Positions 61,351 to 64,000 of a stretch of 64,000 bases of DNA are shown piece by piece. Source of the stretch: DATLGB01 sp963740765. Its GTDB lineage: Bacteria; Actinomycetota; Thermoleophilia; Solirubrobacterales; Solirubrobacteraceae. A program made the translations under genes and the position numbers. The stretch is from positions 488,608 to 552,607 of the forward strand of contig CAVUFN010000010.1 of NCBI GenBank assembly GCA_963740765.1, read 5' to 3'. Numbering within the stretch: position 1 is the first letter of the stretch; each line of letters opens with the position of its first letter. The notes under the pieces are model-generated. The model was not told the origin of the DNA. It did no database searches and saw only the letters and a program-made list of their open reading frames with translations.

Positions 61351-64000
61351 GTGGCAGTCACGGGGGCCACCCGCGCGGACTTCGTCGGCCGGAGCCGGGA
61401 GCTCCGGGCCCTCGAGGCCGCGCTGGAACGCGCCGCCGCCGGGGAGCCGGTCGTCGCTGTGGTCTCGGGTGACGCGGGTATCGGAAAGAGCCGCCTGCTG
61501 GAGGAGGTGTTCGAGCGCGCGCGCGATGCCGGCGCCCACATTCTGCGGGGTGCGTGCATACCGGCGTCCATGGCGGGCCTGCCGTACGCGCCCGTTGTGC
61601 AGGCCCTCCGACAGGTTCCCCGCCCCGTTCTCGACGGCCTGCCGGATGCCGTGAGGACCACGCTGGCCGCCCTGCTCCCCGAGCTCGACGCCGCGGCGGA
61701 CGAGCGAGACGAGGGCGGCCTCCGCGCACGCGGCTCTTCGGGTCGGTGCTGGTCGCGCTGGAGGTGCTCGCGCGCGACGGCCCGGTGGTGGTGGCGGTCG
61801 AGGATCTGCACTGGGCCGACCCGTCGTCGCTGGACCTCGTCTCCTTCCTCATCTCCGGGTTCGGCGACGCCGCGGTCCTCCTCGTCGTGACGGTCCGGCC
61901 CGACGAGGTGTCCGGGCGCCCGGTCGTCCGCGACGCCCTCGCCGGCCTGGAGCGCACGGCCGGCGGCGTACGCGTCGACGTGGCCCCGCTCTCGCGAGCC
62001 GAGACGGCCGCGCTGATCGGCGCAATCACCGGCGCACCGCCGGACGTGCGGCTCGTCGATCGTGTCCACGGAGCCGCCGAGGGGGAACCCGTTCTTCGCG
62101 GAGGAGCTCGTGGCGGCCGGCGATGGGGCCCACCTGCGCGGGATCCTGCTCGCCCGGTTCGACCGCCTGGGCGACGATGCCAAGGCCGTGCTCCGCGTGG
62201 CGTCAGCGATCGGGCGCACCGTCGACCTCGATCTGCTGGCCGAGCTGGCCGCGATCTACGAGCCCGCGCTCGATGCCGCGCTGCGCGAGGAGCTTGATGC
62301 GCACGTCCTCGTCCGCGGAGGATGAGCTCGCGTTCCGTCACGCGCTCCTCCACGGGGCGATCGAGGGCGAGTCCGAGCAGTGAGCGCCTGCGGCTGCACG
62401 CGCGGATCGGGGCGAAGCTGAGCGCGCGACCCGTGACCACGCCGGCAAGCTCGCCGAGATCGCGCAGCACCTCGCCCTGGCGGGGGACGCGCCGCGGGCC
62501 CTACGGGCCGCCGTCGCTGCTGGCGTGGCGCTGGACGGCGTCCCGGCCCCCGCGGACGCCGTGGTGCACGACCAGTGCGCGATGTCGCCGCGGGAGGAGG
62601 ACCCCGACGCCGCAGTCATCGCCGGGATCACCCGCGCGGAACTGCTCGCCCGGGCCGCCGAGGCGAACTGGGACGGCGTGGGCGACGCCGTGCGGGCGAC
62701 GACGCTCTTCGAGGCCGCCCTCGCCGCAACGCTCGAGGACGACGCGACGTCCCGTGCCGACCTCATCTCCCGCATCGGCCAATGCCAGTGGGAGGGGCAT
62801 GCGTCGACAGCGAGGAACATCGCCGCCAGGAGGAGGCGCTGCGCATGCTCCCGGCCGAGCCGTCGGTGACGAGGGCCAGGGCGCTGGCGCGCTCCGCCAG
62901 GGCGCTGATGTTGAGCTCCCGTTTCGACGCGGCGGTCGATCGCGCCCGCGAGGCGGAGGAGACGGCCCACGCGGTCGGCGCGGTCGTCGAGGAGGCCATC
63001 GCCGCCACGGTGCGCTTCACCTCCCTCGCCTTCCGCGGCGAGATCGACGAGGCGATCACGCGAATGCACGCCGCACGGGAGCTGGTCGTCCGGTCGCGAC
63101 ACCCGCGTCTCCTCTCGCGGTGGGTCAGCAACGCCCTGTCCGTGCTCCAGACCTGGTCACGACATGATGAGGCGCTCGCGGTCAGCCACGACGCGGCCGG
63201 GCTGGATGGACCTTGGCTGGCCTTGGGTGGGCCGGACGGCTGTGCACTGACGCGGCGATCGCCGCTGGGATCCGCGGAAGTCGGCGGCTTTACGAGGCGG
63301 AGGCGCTGGTCGGGTACGAGCGGGCGGCACGGAACGCGGGATCTCGATCGCCTTCGCATGGCAAGCTGGCGACCATCCACACGATGGCCGGCGAGCTGGC
63401 GGAGGCGGCCGGTGACCTCGAGGCGCTCGGCGACATCGACGAGATGGCCTCGCACTACGCGGTGCAGGCCCGCAACCGCCGCATCCAACTGGCGCTGTCG
63501 GCGGGACGGATCGACCGACGCCATCGTCCAGGTCGCCGTTGCGGAGGTGCAGGTGCCGGAGGAGGAGCTCTGGTTGACCGCGCGGTTCCTCGCCCTCGCG
63601 GTGAGGGCGCACGTCGAGGCCGGCGACGCCGCAGAGGCGGACCGCCTCGTGGGGCGGGTGGAGCAGCTCCTGGCCGCGGACGCGCCGCTCCCCTCCTCGC
63701 CGCCCGGGTCAACCTCGAGCAGGCGCGCGCCAGCGGTCGCGCCTGCGGACCCCGCCCGATCCGGATCAGCGGCGGGGGGCCGCCGAGGACTGGGAGGCAA
63801 TCGGGTCCGTGTTCTGGGTCTCTACGCCCGCCTGCGCCAGGCGCAGGCTCTGGCGTCCCTCGGCGGCCGCAGGCATCGGCAGATCGCCACGCTCGTCACG
63901 ACGGCGCTGGCCACCGCGGACGCGTCCGGCATGCAGGGACTTGCAACGGGTCGAAGGCCCTGGCCGAGTGCGGGGTGGGGGTGCCGGTCGGCGGCGGCGA
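61351..64000 (+). CDS. Second LAL-type ATP-binding regulator (frameshifted, runs off window)
   Basis: GTG 61351 begins AVTGATRADFVGRSRELRAL, with Walker A VSGDAGIGKSRLLEEVFERA, RGACIPASMAGLPYAPVVQA, Walker B VVVAVEDLHWADPSSLDLVS and the sensor region LLVVTVRPDEVSGRPVVRDA; then GNPFFAEELVAAGDG, GILLARFDRLGDDAKAVLRV and a TPR-like helical middle to the window end. This is the same architecture as the regulator at 44.6-47.3 kb, but only distantly similar in wording. The LuxR DNA-binding domain should lie beyond 64000. Frame changes recur from 61720 onward, so the reading is approximate. Confidence 0.75.

Overview
The window is very GC-rich DNA with third codon positions almost always C or G, frequent GTG/TTG starts and many 4-base start/stop overlaps. 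Together with the gene order leuS, comEA-comEC, holA, rpsT, murJ, lepA, hrcA-dnaJ-prmA-yqeY-phoH-ybeY-era and an actinobacterial-type PolA without a proofreading active site, this points to an actinobacterium, most likely of the Thermoleophilia/Solirubrobacterales type. The lineage is inferred from gene content, not from a marker phylogeny.

Layout. 0-0.7 kb: end of a type IV prepilin gene and a tRNA-Ala. 0.7-12.8 kb: housekeeping and DNA-uptake genes (coiled-coil protein, leuS, comEA, comEC, holA, an NlpC/P60-type lipoprotein, rpsT, murJ, lepA). 12.8-20.6 kb: a proline-rich surface protein, then hrcA-dnaJ-prmA, DUF192, yqeY, phoH (interrupted by an intein), ybeY and era. 20.5-30.6 kb: accessory genes, namely a DUF5519 protein divergent from soxR across a SoxR box; a leftward chain of desaturase, DUF3089 hydrolase, amidase, trypsin-like protease, ArsA-type ATPase and TrkA-C membrane protein; an IclR regulator divergent from an amidohydrolase-Rieske pair; and an HI0933-type flavoprotein that looks transferred. 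30.6-34.5 kb: a secreted P-domain/thrombospondin-3 protein, a quinone oxidoreductase and a secreted endonuclease/phosphatase-fold protein. 34.5-39 kb: hisIE and trpE-G-D-C. 39-47.3 kb: htrA, an acyltransferase, a methyltransferase, a hydrolase-glycosyltransferase fusion and a large LuxR regulator. 47.3-50.2 kb: trpF-B-A. 50.2-55.6 kb: a complete branched-chain amino-acid ABC transporter (livJHMGF). 55.6-64 kb: membrane protein, epimerase, ACT-domain malic enzyme, polA and a second, truncated LuxR-type ATPase regulator.

Two observations stand out. First, phoH is split between MRGR and TLND by about 650 bases that carry both ends of an intein splicing domain, ending in His-Asn before Thr; the copy as written has lost bases and has two in-frame stops. 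Second, from about 14.2 to 44.5 kb almost every gene, including essential ones, is broken by one-base insertions. Nearly all that I resolved are an extra C or G forming a CG or GC pair at the third position of a codon. That fits a consensus retaining both alleles of synonymous strain variants far better than real gene decay. Genes in that tract are therefore annotated as intact genes with sequence errors, and their ends are approximate.
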